Source: Microvelia longipes
Lineage: Eukaryota; Arthropoda; Insecta; Hemiptera; Veliidae
Assembly (NCBI GenBank): GCA_018340805.1
Contig: JACMZG010001913.1
Coordinates: 32,620,458-32,684,457 of the forward strand
Reading direction: 5' to 3'
Length of the DNA stretch: 64,000 bases
Each line of letters opens with the position of its first letter. The stretch's first letter is position 1. The notes beneath the pieces are model-generated. The model was not told the DNA's origin, did not search any database, and was given only the letters and a program-made list of their open reading frames with translations. Below are positions 42,900 through 53,934 of the stretch, piece by piece. A program made the translations under genes and the position numbers.

Positions 42900-43130
42900 T
42901 TGACCAACAAAATGTTGATTTTTTTCCAATGCAACATAATTCGAAACACAGATTTTACCAGAATTATCTATTTTAGGTGTCTGAATACCTCTTGAGAGTT
43001 TATTTTCTTACCAAGTTGTCTGTCTGTATGTGTGTGACTGTCTAATACTAGAGAGTTTAAATTTTGTACAGAAATCAATCTTTAAGTCTAGTATAGCCCC
43101 TATTTGATTACTTATTACACCCAGAAATTG
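42900..43130 (-). repeat. Family A fragment (rightmost copy found)
   Basis: In reverse orientation: ACCAGAATTATC, TTTTAGGTGTCTGAATACCT, CTTGAGAGTTTATTTTCTTA, CAAGTTGTCTGTCTGTATG, TTTTGTACAGAAATCAATC, TTTAAGTCTAG. Confidence 0.7.
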
Positions 43131-43134
43131 TTTA

Positions 43135-44360
43135 TTTTTTCAATCACGATAACCCTTTGTCGTCAAAGTTTCACTTATTTTAAAAAACTTATTTTTTTAT
43201 AAAATATAAAATAATATAATATATATAAAATATAAAATAATTTTATATATTATTTTAAAAAACTTAATTCAAGTCGTTATTGTATTTTTAAAACCAAGAT
43301 GAAAAGTGGAGGTGGAAAGGATTACAAAAATAAAACCTATTTTATTAAAACGTTACAACAAGAAAATTGTTAAAAAACAACAAAGTATTTATAAATAAGA
43401 AATAAACAAAAAGAGAAACAATGGAATAAAGTTGTAAGTAGGTCAGAAAGTCTAGATTGATGTCTGTGTGCGCCGAGGCGTAAAGTCCGTGTAGGACTTC
43501 TCGTCAGAACACACCGGGTGATTTCATTCCAGGTGTTGCGATGTAGATACAGCTAATAGCGTAAAATTAATGCAATATGCACTTTTCTTAATATATTCAC
43601 AGACAATGAAAATAGAAGTTTTAAAAGTATTAGACGTGTTATTGTGAGTAACAGACAGGAAATGGAACTATATTAATGATTTAAAGTGAGATAATTTTTC
43701 AAGATCACTCCAAGTTTGCGAATAAATTAAATTGAATTTAAATTACATCATTGATACTACTGTGCTTACAAATAAGTTAAATATAATGTTAAATTTGAAT
43801 TTTATTAGGATTCGTATGAGTAACTATTTAATTACAATACGACCATATAGACATAGACACTCTAGTCTATGTAGATTTTAAAGCTTAAAACCTTTATAGG
43901 GATGTTTAGTTTGTGTAAAAAAAAGCTAGTAAGATGTTATGCATTTGAAAACTTTTCTAATTCGAGATTTTAGGGGTTAGAATCTGTTAAGAATAAGCCT
44001 AAATTAGCCAGCAAAATTGTGATTGCTTACTTCAAAATAACTCTATATTAAGAGGTAATAATAAAGATTTTTATTCCATTAACGCAATTAATAGACGTTA
44101 ATACATATAACGTTATGTAATAGATGCAACACTTCTTAATCAGGTACTTGATGAAGATGCTGCACAAAAAATTAAGTTAAAAATCAGCAAAGAAATATTT
44201 ATCTGCTAAATTCTCCTCGCAAACTTGAGCGGCAACTATTCTTACAAGAATATATTTTAGAAGAATAACTCTAAAAGGATATAAAGTGCATTTTATAAAA
44301 ATACAAAATGCAGATTGTTTATTTCTTTACTTGTGGATAGAAAAATGTAAATAAAATATG
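43135..44360. other. AT-rich stretch, no gene seen
   Basis: A TATAAAATATAAAATAAT-type patch lies near 43,200-43,260. A GC-richer patch at 43,450-43,560 is broken by stops in the frames checked. Confidence 0.35.
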
Positions 44361-44363
44361 AGA

Positions 44364-44451
44364 GTTTACATAGATTTTAAAAAAAAATCTGTAAAAGAAA
44401 CTTTTTAGTTTACATAGATTTAAAAAAAAAAATCTGTAAAAGAAACTTTTT
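44364..44451 (+). repeat. Two-copy tandem repeat, 44 bp
   Basis: GTTTACATAGATTTTAAAAA then AATCTGTAAAAGAAACTTTT, repeated once with minor changes. Each unit contains an AGATTT / AAATCT hairpin. Confidence 0.85.
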
Positions 44452-44454
44452 ATG

Positions 44455-44934
44455 TTAAGAAACTAATTTTTCCGATTCACTTCCAATTTTAACTATTTAT
44501 TCAGATTATTTAACCTCTATATAAAATTCTTTAGGAAATGATTTCTAGATTAAAAGATTAAATAAAAAAATGTCTTATATTTTGTTCTTTAATCTCTTTA
44601 TTAATAATTTAAACACAACCTGACACTACCCGAGGCGTCTCATAAAATCAGGTTTTATTGCAATTTGCTGTTCGAATTTACTTAATGCAAGACTTAAAAA
44701 TACAAGACTATCTGGATAAATGATCGAAGGCTAAAGGCAGTTTAAATTTATCTGCTACAATGTTTCAACGCTTTTGTATTGCCGTAAGTCAAATTAAAAC
44801 TAGATTCGTCTAACACTAAGAGGCGTGTTAAACAAAGCAGAAAAATATTATCATATTTTTATTAATTTTAAAAGTGTCAGAACTAAATATTCATATTAGA
44901 CATGTAATATGAAGTCAATTCTGTTATGATATAG
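44455..44934. other. AT-rich stretch, no gene seen
   Basis: CCTGACACTACCCGAGGCGT followed by CTCATAAAATCAGG near 44,620-44,655 is unexplained. Confidence 0.3.
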
Positions 44935-45385
44935 ATTTAATGTCGCATATTATAAACATAAATACATTATATTCTGAAGTCAGTATATTGTCTTAATATT
45001 GATTTTATATTGCTTAGTTCATGCAGCATGTATACTAAAGCCAGTAATGTCTTTTAACACGTTTTATGTTGCGAAGTATAAACACAATTTATACTGAAGT
45101 CAGTGTTGTCATGATATTAATTTTATATATTTTTTTAGTATAGTATAAACACAATGTATTCTGAAGTCAGTATATTGTTATAGTATAGTATAAACACAAT
45201 GTATTCTGAAGTCAGTATAATGGTAAAGTATAGTATAAACACGATGTATTCTGAAGTCAGTATATTGTTATAGTATAGTATAAATACAATGTATTCTGAA
45301 GTTAGTATAATGTTATAGTATAGTATAAACACAATATTTCTGAAGTCAGTGTATAATTATCGTATAGTATAAACACACATACTTC
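44935..45385 (+). repeat. Minisatellite: homogeneous 45-bp core with diverged flank
   Basis: The unit TAGTATAAACACAATGTATT then CTGAAGTCAGTATATTG repeats at 45141, 45186, 45231, 45276, 45321 (44 bp) and 45365 (partial). To the left, longer and more diverged units (near 44,957, 45,024 and 45,080) keep only the ATTCTGAAGTCAGT core. Because 45 is divisible by 3, the reverse strand has a spurious 15-residue repeat ORF (45135-45332). Confidence 0.9.
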
Positions 45386-45389
45386 GTGT

Positions 45390-48300
45390 GTTTAACAAAC
45401 TTTGTTAACATGTTATATAAATTAATATCTCATGTTAAGCAAATTACTGAACATCTCAACAATTCCGTGATTTGGACGTTAATTACAAGCCACTAACTGT
45501 TAAGCGATGACTAAATTCTAAATATCGAATTGTGATGGATCAGTATTGTAATTTAAATAAACTTAAAATTTAAGTAAGCTGACGCAACGTAATTCTTTAG
45601 AGGATTGCTTCTTGACATGAGATCGGTCTTTTACAATCTGCAAGCTTTTATAATCGGCCATTTATTTTTTATTAAACTAGGTTCCACTATATATTTAAGA
45701 TCGTCAACCGAAGTATTTTATGCAAAATACCCTATTGGGGTTATAGAAAGAGTAATTTTCTTGTCTTAATATCTTGAAAGGAGGCTTCTCTTTGAAACTC
45801 CGTCTTTAAACTAGGTGACGCCAAAGCCGATCGACGTCAATTTTATTTTTACATTCAGTCTAATATTATCTTTTTTTAGCGAATTTTAAAAGCTAAATAA
45901 GCCAAAGATATTTAAATTAATTTATTAATACATACGTAAGTATAATATATTTGTATTATAATACACAATGTCTAAATTAAAATTCAGTTTAAATCAATTA
46001 AATATGTTGTGAATGTTTTGAGCGAATATATGTTTAAGACTAAGAGGACGATTAGACTGAAAATAATCTGATCAGCAAAGGCATGATTAACTTGAGTTCT
46101 AAATCATGAATATCTTATGCTTTATTATACCTATCATACTTGGTAATTCAGGAAGAAGCTAATAAATCGTTATTTAAGACGTAATTGTTATAATTACTGT
46201 AAATATGCATAAATACATTATTCTACTTAACCGGTCAAAATCAGGAAGGCATTAGGCGACCTTGCATTACATTAAAATTCCAAATAAACCCCTTTTACTG
46301 CCCCAGGAGATACATTTTTTTTTTAATTCCTTATTTAGTTATTTTTTATATTTTGTTTAAAAGTTTATTTTCAACTTTATGCGTAAAGAAATATATGCAT
46401 TGTAAATTTTGTACGTAGATGAAATGCTCATAGATTTTAGATTATTTTTGGAACTTTTGAAATTCGTAGGTGGTAAAGTTGACAATTGATACTAAACGTT
46501 AATTGTTTAAAAAAAGTACTATATTTTAATAACATGCTTCCACTAAATATAGAAAATAGCAAAGCAAAAAAAAACCAGATTAGAAACTGCACTCATTTAG
46601 CTCTTTGATTCAAGATGATAGACTGATTGGTAATAATGATCTATCATGAGGTATTAGTTTTAAAAAATTAAAAATGCAGCAGCGGTTTTAATAGATTTGA
46701 AAAAAGGTTTATTTAGAACGGACAGGATTGCATTCAAGGTATTATCAAGGGCAACTTCCCCATTCTTTAACTAACCAGCGCCTTCTTTCATTACGCATCT
46801 GATTTAAGCGGTTTTAATGCAAGTGTGAATCATTTTCCATCACTTGTTTCAACATCAATAAAATAGAATATAAATAAAATAGAAATTTAAAATTATAATT
46901 AGTTAAAACTGTATAAGATCATTTTTATAAATAGTATTTTTTTTACTTTTCCCTTTTACAACGAAGGTTGTAGAAAAAGAATTGCATTTAGCGTTTATCT
47001 TAAGAAATTTAAAACTCTAATTGTACCTTCATAGTTCGTTTAAGGTTTATTTAGGACGTACTAGTTGGTTTTAAGCAGCGTTTGTCAGAGTGTGAGCTTT
47101 CGGCTCATCATCATCGTTTAGGCTAGACGGCTAAAGAGTTTAAACTTTTAAAATTGTATATAACCCATAAGTATGCTAAGATCGAATTGAAATACAGCAC
47201 TTGCAAGTAACCCAATAAATAAACCAACAACTTTTTTAAGTTGTATCTAATTATTAACATTAGTTTATTGCAATCGAGTGACATGTATTTGTTTAGAAAT
47301 AATCAGTAAAAATATAAAAATCACTATACAGATGAATTAAAATTGACACAAGTGTATACCTTGGAGCAATAAACATGAATTATAAGTTTTAATGTGAAAC
47401 TGTGATTGTATAAAGGTAGGATCACACGTGTAAAAAAGCATCGAGAAATTTCAGTACGTGGATAGGTGTCTGGTAGGAATAAAAAATATTTTTTACTGTC
47501 TATATGAGCTTAGTGGCATCCCAAAAGTCGAGAAAAAGCTTTGAGATACTCTGTTACCTATTTCACAAATTAATATTTAAACCACTTTCTAATTATTTTC
47601 AAGTTATTACTATAAAATAGACTAGGAAATTAATAAATTAATTTAATGTTTTAAATGAATTAAACTAACGTTTGCAGTTAATTTACGTTTTAAACAATAT
47701 TTATTAATATATGCTATAAATGCTAATTAACAAAAATTATTATCAAATTTAAATAAACAAATAAAATAATAAAAAAGAAACAAAGATTGCAATTTAACAA
47801 GGAAATATACGTATTATATTTAAATACAAATAATACTATAAATATATATTTCCTTATTAATAGTTAAATAGGTATGACTAATATAGGATTTTTACTACAT
47901 ATTGTAATTATAGTGGAGTTCTATACAATTATAAGTTTTTATAATCAATGCAATACTTCCCTAAATGTGTGAATAAATAAAATAAATTTTTAATCACACA
48001 AATAATTATATACCATTAATAACTTAAACCAATTCTGGTTTATTTAATAAAACAACATTAATTAAATAAACTATTTAACTACAAAAATATAATAAAACGT
48101 AAATAAATAAATTGTTTTCAATTTAAATTAAAAAATTACTAATAACAGTAGTAAAATAAATGACAATAATATGAAGACCAAAAGTTACCAAAATAAAAAC
48201 TTTTACTATATACTTTCTTTTTGTTACATCCCGATTTTAAATAACATTTTAAGGTATTTATTAAAATATTTTGTACATTGTGTATTTTTTTCACAATAAA

Positions 48301-48478
48301 TATGTGATTTAAAACAGTTTATTTTTATTTTATTTAATTTTTAATAGGATAAATCTTTTAATAATATTATAATATTACACATAATTACTATTGATTTTTT
48401 AAATATTTATAAAGCTGCATTGAATAACGACCGCTCGAATAACTTTAAAGCAGACATTTAAAAATAAGTTATGCAAAA

Positions 48479-48480
<2 letters not shown>
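45390..48480. other. AT-rich stretch, no gene seen
   Basis: Contains an ACCCTATTGGGGTTATAGAAAG block (45.73 kb) related to the 23.6-kb inverted repeat and a small hammerhead-like hairpin at 47.1 kb. I see no exon with both splice signals. Confidence 0.4.
47092..47115 (-). ncRNA. Hammerhead-like hairpin, doubtful
   Basis: The reverse strand reads CGATGATGATGAGCC, GAAA, GCTCAC. GAGC/GCTC closes over CGAAA after a GATGATGA box, but the second GAAA box is missing. Confidence 0.2.

Positions 48481-48526
<46 letters not shown>
48481..48526. repeat. (AT)n microsatellite
   Basis: About 46 bp of pure AT dinucleotides. Confidence 0.95.
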
Positions 48527-48529
<3 letters not shown>

Positions 48530-48530
<1 letters not shown>

Positions 48531-50620
48531 CATGTAGCCGCTAATAGTTAACGATTAAATTACTGGAGTCTCTAACTGAAACAATGTTGCTAATGTACGA
48601 TTTATGCAAATATAATGACATACAGAAATATATTTAATGATCCGCCATTTTTTAAGCATGATTATACAACGATAATTTATGTTAGATTTTTTATTCATTT
48701 TATTATTTCTATGAACTTAATATATATAATTAATTTTATTTTTAAATTTATGATTAAACATTATAAATACATTCACATAATATTATTATGTTTATAAATA
48801 CTTTCAGCAATATATAAATAATAAAACATTAGTATTAAATTAATAATAATGAATTAATAATTATAGTAAAATGTTAACAAAATTTACTTAAGAATAAATA
48901 TATTTTAAGTCTAAAGTATTAAGTCTAAATCTTTAAGTTCAAAGTCAGGGAGAAAGTTCAACCTAGATTTTATTGTTAGTTTTTAGGTCAACTCTTGACG
49001 TCGCTTTTATTTATACTTGCTTTTATTCTTTTTGTGTTATCGCTTGACTTGGTTTTACCTCTTGTATTAAACACACAATGTATTTAATTAATTTAAATCT
49101 AAAATGTATTATTAAATACGTTAAATAATAATTTACGCATATAATTAATTAAAAAGTATTTATTTTAAATAGATGTTAGTCTTTACGATTTTTTAGCCAT
49201 GAGTTGAACTTATTATCTGACTCAGTTTTTAACCGTCAAGTTTTTGTTCAAATAATATGAACATTTACTGCGAAATATAGTTAGAATATGAAAAAACCAG
49301 GAGTGATTTTTTAATCTCACTAGTGCGCCATTATCGATAATATATATTTATAAATGTATAAATACTATTTAACAATAAATAATTGTAATTAAAATTTATT
49401 CAAATTTATTTTATCATATGATAATTTTTTTGTGGACTTTATAATATGTTTTTACTTAAAGCTATAGATGACGTTACACGTGTTTACTTACTATTTTGTA
49501 TAAAAATAAGTTTAGTGTAAAATTACATTCTTACTTCAGGCATTCTCTTCATTCATACTCTGTGTGTAATCGTGCTCTTTAACTGCGTCTAAAATTTACC
49601 CTAAGGGGGCAGCATTATATTATAAATAATTCTATAGTTTAAAATGCAAATTGAATCATTCAAAAACTAATGTGTAATTACATTTAATATTATAAAATTA
49701 AATTACATTTTTTAAATTAATCTTAATCCTAACAATAAATACTAACGTATAAGTAAATAAAAACTTTGAAAAATATAAAGAAATATAAGCATTTTTTCAC
49801 ATTATGACTTTTTTGAAATTTTAAAATGCCGAAAAAAGGTTTAATTGAGTAGAAACGTCTAAAATGTGTTTTTTAAGCAGGTTAAAAAATCCTGTGAATT
49901 TTTTTTCAACATTTTGCAACCAGTATTTAAAAATAAGTTTTAAAAAAACAGGTATATAATAGGGATGTCGGCAAAAAGTCACAAATAAACTTTGCAAAGG
50001 AACTTGGCATTAAAATGATGCTAAAGTGATAATTTATAGTTTTTCGGGGGGTACTTTTACTTTCTTAGGTACCTGTGACAGATTGTACCAAGGACAAACA
50101 TTGCAGAATTGTAAAAAAACAAATGTTCAAGTGCAAAAAGGTACCTTATGTTTTGAAGTTTCAGATGCGTTTTTATATGTTTTATTGCCATGTTCACTTT
50201 TTGTTAGTTTATATTAGTTCATTGTTGATACTTTTATTGGAGCCTTTGTAAAACTTTTTTACCTCCCACAGAGCCTGTATTCAATTTTTTATGTTTTGTA
50301 TTTCTGCTAAACATTCAGACTTATTAATATAAATTAATACTTTTTGGTGAGAGCAAAATATTATTCAGATGATCAACTCAAGAATTATAAATTAAATAAG
50401 TAATAATAAAAAATAACGCACGCAAATCTTGTGTTATTTCGAGTAAAGCAAAACTGTAGTATTAAACAACAAAAATTAATAAATAAAAACAAATTAACAC
50501 AGAAATATATAAAAATTAAAATAATATGTAAAGATAGATTATGTAAACTGTATTGTGTAAGGTAATTCATTACAGTGAATAAAAAAATACAAATAAAACT
50601 ACCAATATTACTTAAATGAT
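48530..50620. other. Very AT-rich stretch, no gene seen
   Basis: A GGTACC-rich patch at 50,040-50,150 (GGGGGTACTTTTA, TAGGTACCTGTGAC, AAAAAGGTACCTTA) resembles blocks at 58.4-58.5 kb and may be a worn transposon. The frame at 50026-50217 reads this patch. Confidence 0.35.
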
Positions 50621-50628
50621 TAACTTAC

Positions 50629-50667
50629 GATAGTGAAAAATGATGAACCAAAATTTAAATGCATTAC
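50629..50667 (-). CDS. Weak candidate micro-exon
   Basis: On the reverse strand TATTATTTTATGTTACAG precedes 39 nt ending before GTAAGTTAAT. The frame VMHLNFGSSFFTI is open and 13 codons long. Splice signals are good, but in AT-rich DNA such pairs arise by chance, and the peptide is not recognised. It would lie upstream of the 40.9-kb exon on the same strand. Confidence 0.2.
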
Positions 50668-50750
50668 CTGTAACATAAAATAATACAAAATTATTTAAGA
50701 TAATATAAATATATCAGCAACCAATTAAATATAATAATAATCATTGAGAG

Positions 50751-50972
50751 TTAGTATTTTCGGTATTTAAGAAGTATGAAAAGAACTGGGCCATGAATAT
50801 CACCTTGAGGGACTCCTCTCATCGCACAATTAAGTTTAGAAGTGAAATTATGATGCAATTTTTGCGTCATAACATAACTTTTTAACTGTATTAAAGGATT
50901 ATACAGTTTTAATATAGGATTATTCTTAAATCTGTAATTTGGATGCCTCATGAAAAATGTCTTTAAAACCAT
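50751..50972 (-). pseudogene. Non-LTR reverse transcriptase fragment
   Basis: The reverse frame reads LIQLKSYVMTQKLHHNFTSK, then LNCAMRGVPQGDIHGPVLFI. GVPQGDxxGPVLFxxL is the conserved motif preceding the catalytic YxDD in Jockey/CR1-type reverse transcriptases (usual form: GVPQGSVLGPLLFLLYIND), and SYV..R.Q.V precedes it there too. The frame ends at once afterwards and the YxDD block is lost. It is a small dead fragment, one of the few transposon traces in the right half. Confidence 0.7.
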
Positions 50973-50999
50973 TTCGAAAAACGATTTTTTTCTTTTTCT

Positions 51000-51980
51000 T
51001 AGGTTTCTAATATAAAGGTAAACTAAATAAAATTAAACCAAGACGTAAAACAAGAAAAAGATCAATATAAAAATAATAATATAATAATTTATAATTGGTT
51101 AATAGCATGGTGTAGCTTCCTAAATTGGACTCGAACTTGGGATAAACTGGTCCTTGGATGTTATTAAAGATTAAGTAATTTAATTCAGTTTATCAATATG
51201 TAATCATTCCATATCTGTTGAAGATGTGTATAGTTTTAACCTTTATACAAACAAAAATTATAATTTTAAAATATTGAATTTCCTTCTGGATTTTATTTAT
51301 TTTAAACAAATGTCAAACTTAAATTATTATATATATAATCAGAAGCTTCTTCTTTGCTTAAAATGGGTTTAGTTTTAATTTTGTGGAAAATATTAAGGGG
51401 ATATATAGGATTTATTTAAGTTAGCATCACATGGCTTTAATAAAAAAATGTTAAAATATATCACTGAACCATTCTTATATTCTCTTTTTTGAAGGAGTTT
51501 GATTTTTAAATTCTGACATAACTGATAATATTGTTCGTATACAAAAACTGATAATTATATTATTTAATTTAGTTCAATTTTTAGACATTTTGCTGAATTA
51601 TTGAAAAAGAATTATAGAATTAGAGTTCTTCCTCAACATAAGGATGTATTAGTGAACTGGTCTGTTACTACTTTTTTATGAAACATTAATCTAATAAAAT
51701 TCAATGGTTAAAAGCCTTTAGGCTATTTATGTTATGATGTGGCGTCAAGTATCTCATTACACATATCGGCCTTGAGTCAAGGACTTAAATAAGTCCTTTA
51801 TACACCAAAAAAATACCCACACTCAATGACCACTACGGACATATTCCGGTGGCGCCTTTAAAAAATTCTGTGAGACCACTCCCCCGCTAAAAAGCCTCAA
51901 ACTTCGTATCATATTACTTGTAGTAAAAAAATAGATTTTAATTTATTCATTTTTTATATGCCCTTGGGTTAAGGCAACAA
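51000..51980. other. AT-rich stretch, no gene seen
   Basis: A more complex block at 51,735-51,900 (AGTCAAGGACTTAAATAAGT, TCCGGTGGCGCC, CCACTCCCCCGC) may be a transposon remnant. No open frame is visible. Confidence 0.35.
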
Positions 51981-51984
51981 GAAT

Positions 51985-52170
51985 GTGAAGTCGACTTTTT
52001 CCGGTCATTTTATTGTTGTAAGCTATCTTTTAGAAATTGATGTCTGCCAAAACTTAAGTGCACATATCAAAACAATACTACCAAAAACAAAAAAGAAAAA
52101 TAAGTGCGAAACACTAACAGAAATTCATGTTTCAACGATGTTTCAAACAGATATTGTACCATCGGTATAA
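51985..52170 (+). other. Open frame, faintly arrestin-like
   Basis: The frame reads KSTFSGHFIVVSYLLEIDVC, then SAHIKTILPKTKK. The IxVxYxLEVxV..S..I...IP pattern recalls the C-terminal sheet of arrestin-domain proteins, but the glycine/threonine that normally follow are absent and no splice acceptor is convincing. It is probably a relic or chance. Confidence 0.15.
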
Positions 52171-52174
52171 TACT

Positions 52175-52915
52175 GGTGAAAATATTAGCTATAGATAAAT
52201 AACTCAAACGCAAAAAAAATTTACTTATTTCGAATAAAGTTTAGTGTACTTTCTTTAAGAGATTTTTATCACATGGTTTCCTATTAGATAAAAACAATTA
52301 CTTAGCAAATAATAATTAACTCTGCGATACAATATTTATTGTTTACTTTTTTACAAAGTACATTTTTTTAAAATGCTTCATTAGGCTTTAAAAGATTTTA
52401 TATAAATTGAAACTAAAAGAAAACCATTTCGCAAAACATAATGAAAAAATTTATTACGCAAAATAAATTAAAAGAATTTTAACCTTATATTTAAAAATAT
52501 TTTTTTTTTCCAAATTGCTCAACTTATTACATTAAAGCAAGCAAAGTAGTCAAACAAGTCTTCCCACGCACTCATTTCATATTTAATTACTTAAGTGAAA
52601 TAATCCAATAAAAAATATTTGTCAATATTCTAATTAAGCAAGTTAAAAATGAAAAGTTAAAACAGAACAAATGTGCATTTTTATGCAAAGATAAAGCAAT
52701 TTATTCAAATTTTGTTCTTGTGGCATCAGTGATTCCTTTAATACAGTGCCATCAATATATCTTTTTTTTTATAAAAGCTTAATGATAAATTTGATTTAAT
52801 TTAATAAAAAACGTTTGCAGTGTCACTAATTTATGTGAATTGATTGCTTTTTTAATACAATCAGTGCCAATTTGTTTTAAACACGCCTTACAGTGACATT
52901 GATTGATTTAATGTT
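52175..52915. other. AT-rich stretch, no gene seen
   Basis: I see no feature. CAGTG(C/A)CA-type words begin to recur near 52,740. Confidence 0.4.
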
Positions 52916-52919
52916 TATT

Positions 52920-53280
52920 TGTTTCTCAGTGCCTAATTTTGTATTTATATTATTTTAACTTTTTAGTGCTCTTTTAACCAACCTTGTATTAATATTTCCC
53001 AAAACCTTTTCAGTTCCAGTTTAACCAAATTGAATTTATATTCCCCAAAACTTTTTAGTGCCTCTTCAACCAATACTGTATTTTTATTCCCCAAACTTTT
53101 TAATGCTCTTTTAATCTTGTATTCATATTTGCCAAAACTTTGTTAGTATCTCTCACAATTCTTGTCTTGTTTTTTACATGTAACAAAACATGTTCAGTGC
53201 TTTTTAAACCATTTTTTTTTATTTATATTTCACAAAACCTTTTAACTAATATTGCATTTATATTTCACCGACTGTTTTCT
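52920..53280 (+). repeat. Diverged minisatellite, unit roughly 50-60 bp
   Basis: The words CTTTTTAGTGC, CTCTT(T)(C)AACCAA, TTGTATT(T)ATATT and CCCCAAAA recur in the same order about six times, for example near 52,972, 53,042, 53,095 and 53,145. Confidence 0.6.
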
Positions 53281-53881
53281 GAGACTCGAAAATCAAGTCT
53301 AAAGAAAACTGATTAGGTTCGAATTCGGCTTATTATAGAGTAAAAAATAAACTGTAGAGAGACTTGTTCATATTTTATGAACTAAACATATGTTAACTTG
53401 TTAAGTATGTTTTAATGCTTTTTTAACAGTTCTTAAATTAAGCCTTAAAAGTCTTTAATCAAGTCAATCTTTGAATTAAAAGTTCAAACAATCCCAATTG
53501 AAGAATATTTTATTCTCTAATTCTTTTACACCTGTTCTAAGTTTGAAGAAAAAAAAAACTAGGAAGGAAACGAAAAAGATAATATCCGGACTTGTAGTGC
53601 ATCTGCCTTGTCCTAGACGATCACACCGACCGTCATTTATCTCACTAAACCAAATTTAAAAATGACCAAAAATATATATGTCAATCAATAGAACATTACA
53701 TTAATAAAATAATCAAACAACATCCAACAAAAATTAAATATTTATTTTACTACTTATGCATCATTTTAAAATTTAAATTAACAAATAATTAGTTTTATTT
53801 AAATTAAAACGAAGAGTAAGTTAGTTCCTTATTTGAAATTAATGAATAAGGAATAGATCACAAAGTATGGGTTTACCTTAC

Positions 53882-53932
53882 CAGCCGTCTGAGGTCAATA
53901 ACCTTAACTTCTTTTAACTCCGATAACCTCAT
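53882..53932 (-). CDS. Candidate first coding exon
   Basis: On the reverse strand an ATG opens MRLSELKEVKVIDLRRL, followed in phase 0 by the donor GTAAGG. Phase 0 is compatible with the start of the 40.9-kb exon, so direct joining would keep the frame. The island is richer in G and C than its surroundings. The upstream sequence lacks a clear acceptor, as expected for a first exon, but I cannot identify a promoter. The GGTTA words within it could instead reflect a small repeat. Confidence 0.3.
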
Positions 53933-53934
53933 GT

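Noticed and set aside
43440..43560. GC-richer patch as an exon
   Set aside because: Frames checked on both strands are interrupted or lack paired splice sites.
45135..45332. ORF with a perfect 15-residue repeat
   Set aside because: The periodicity comes from a 45-bp minisatellite. There is no start context or homologue, and the frame breaks where the unit becomes 44 bp.
51070..51180. tRNA gene or SINE from a reverse-strand AAGTTCGAGTCC B-box-like word
   Set aside because: No A box at the right distance and no cloverleaf pairing by eye.
53560..53660. Reverse-strand exon EINDGRCDRLGQGRCTTSPD
   Set aside because: An acceptor-like TTGGTTTAG exists, but the phase-0 frame expected from the neighbouring candidate exon hits a stop at once and no good donor follows.
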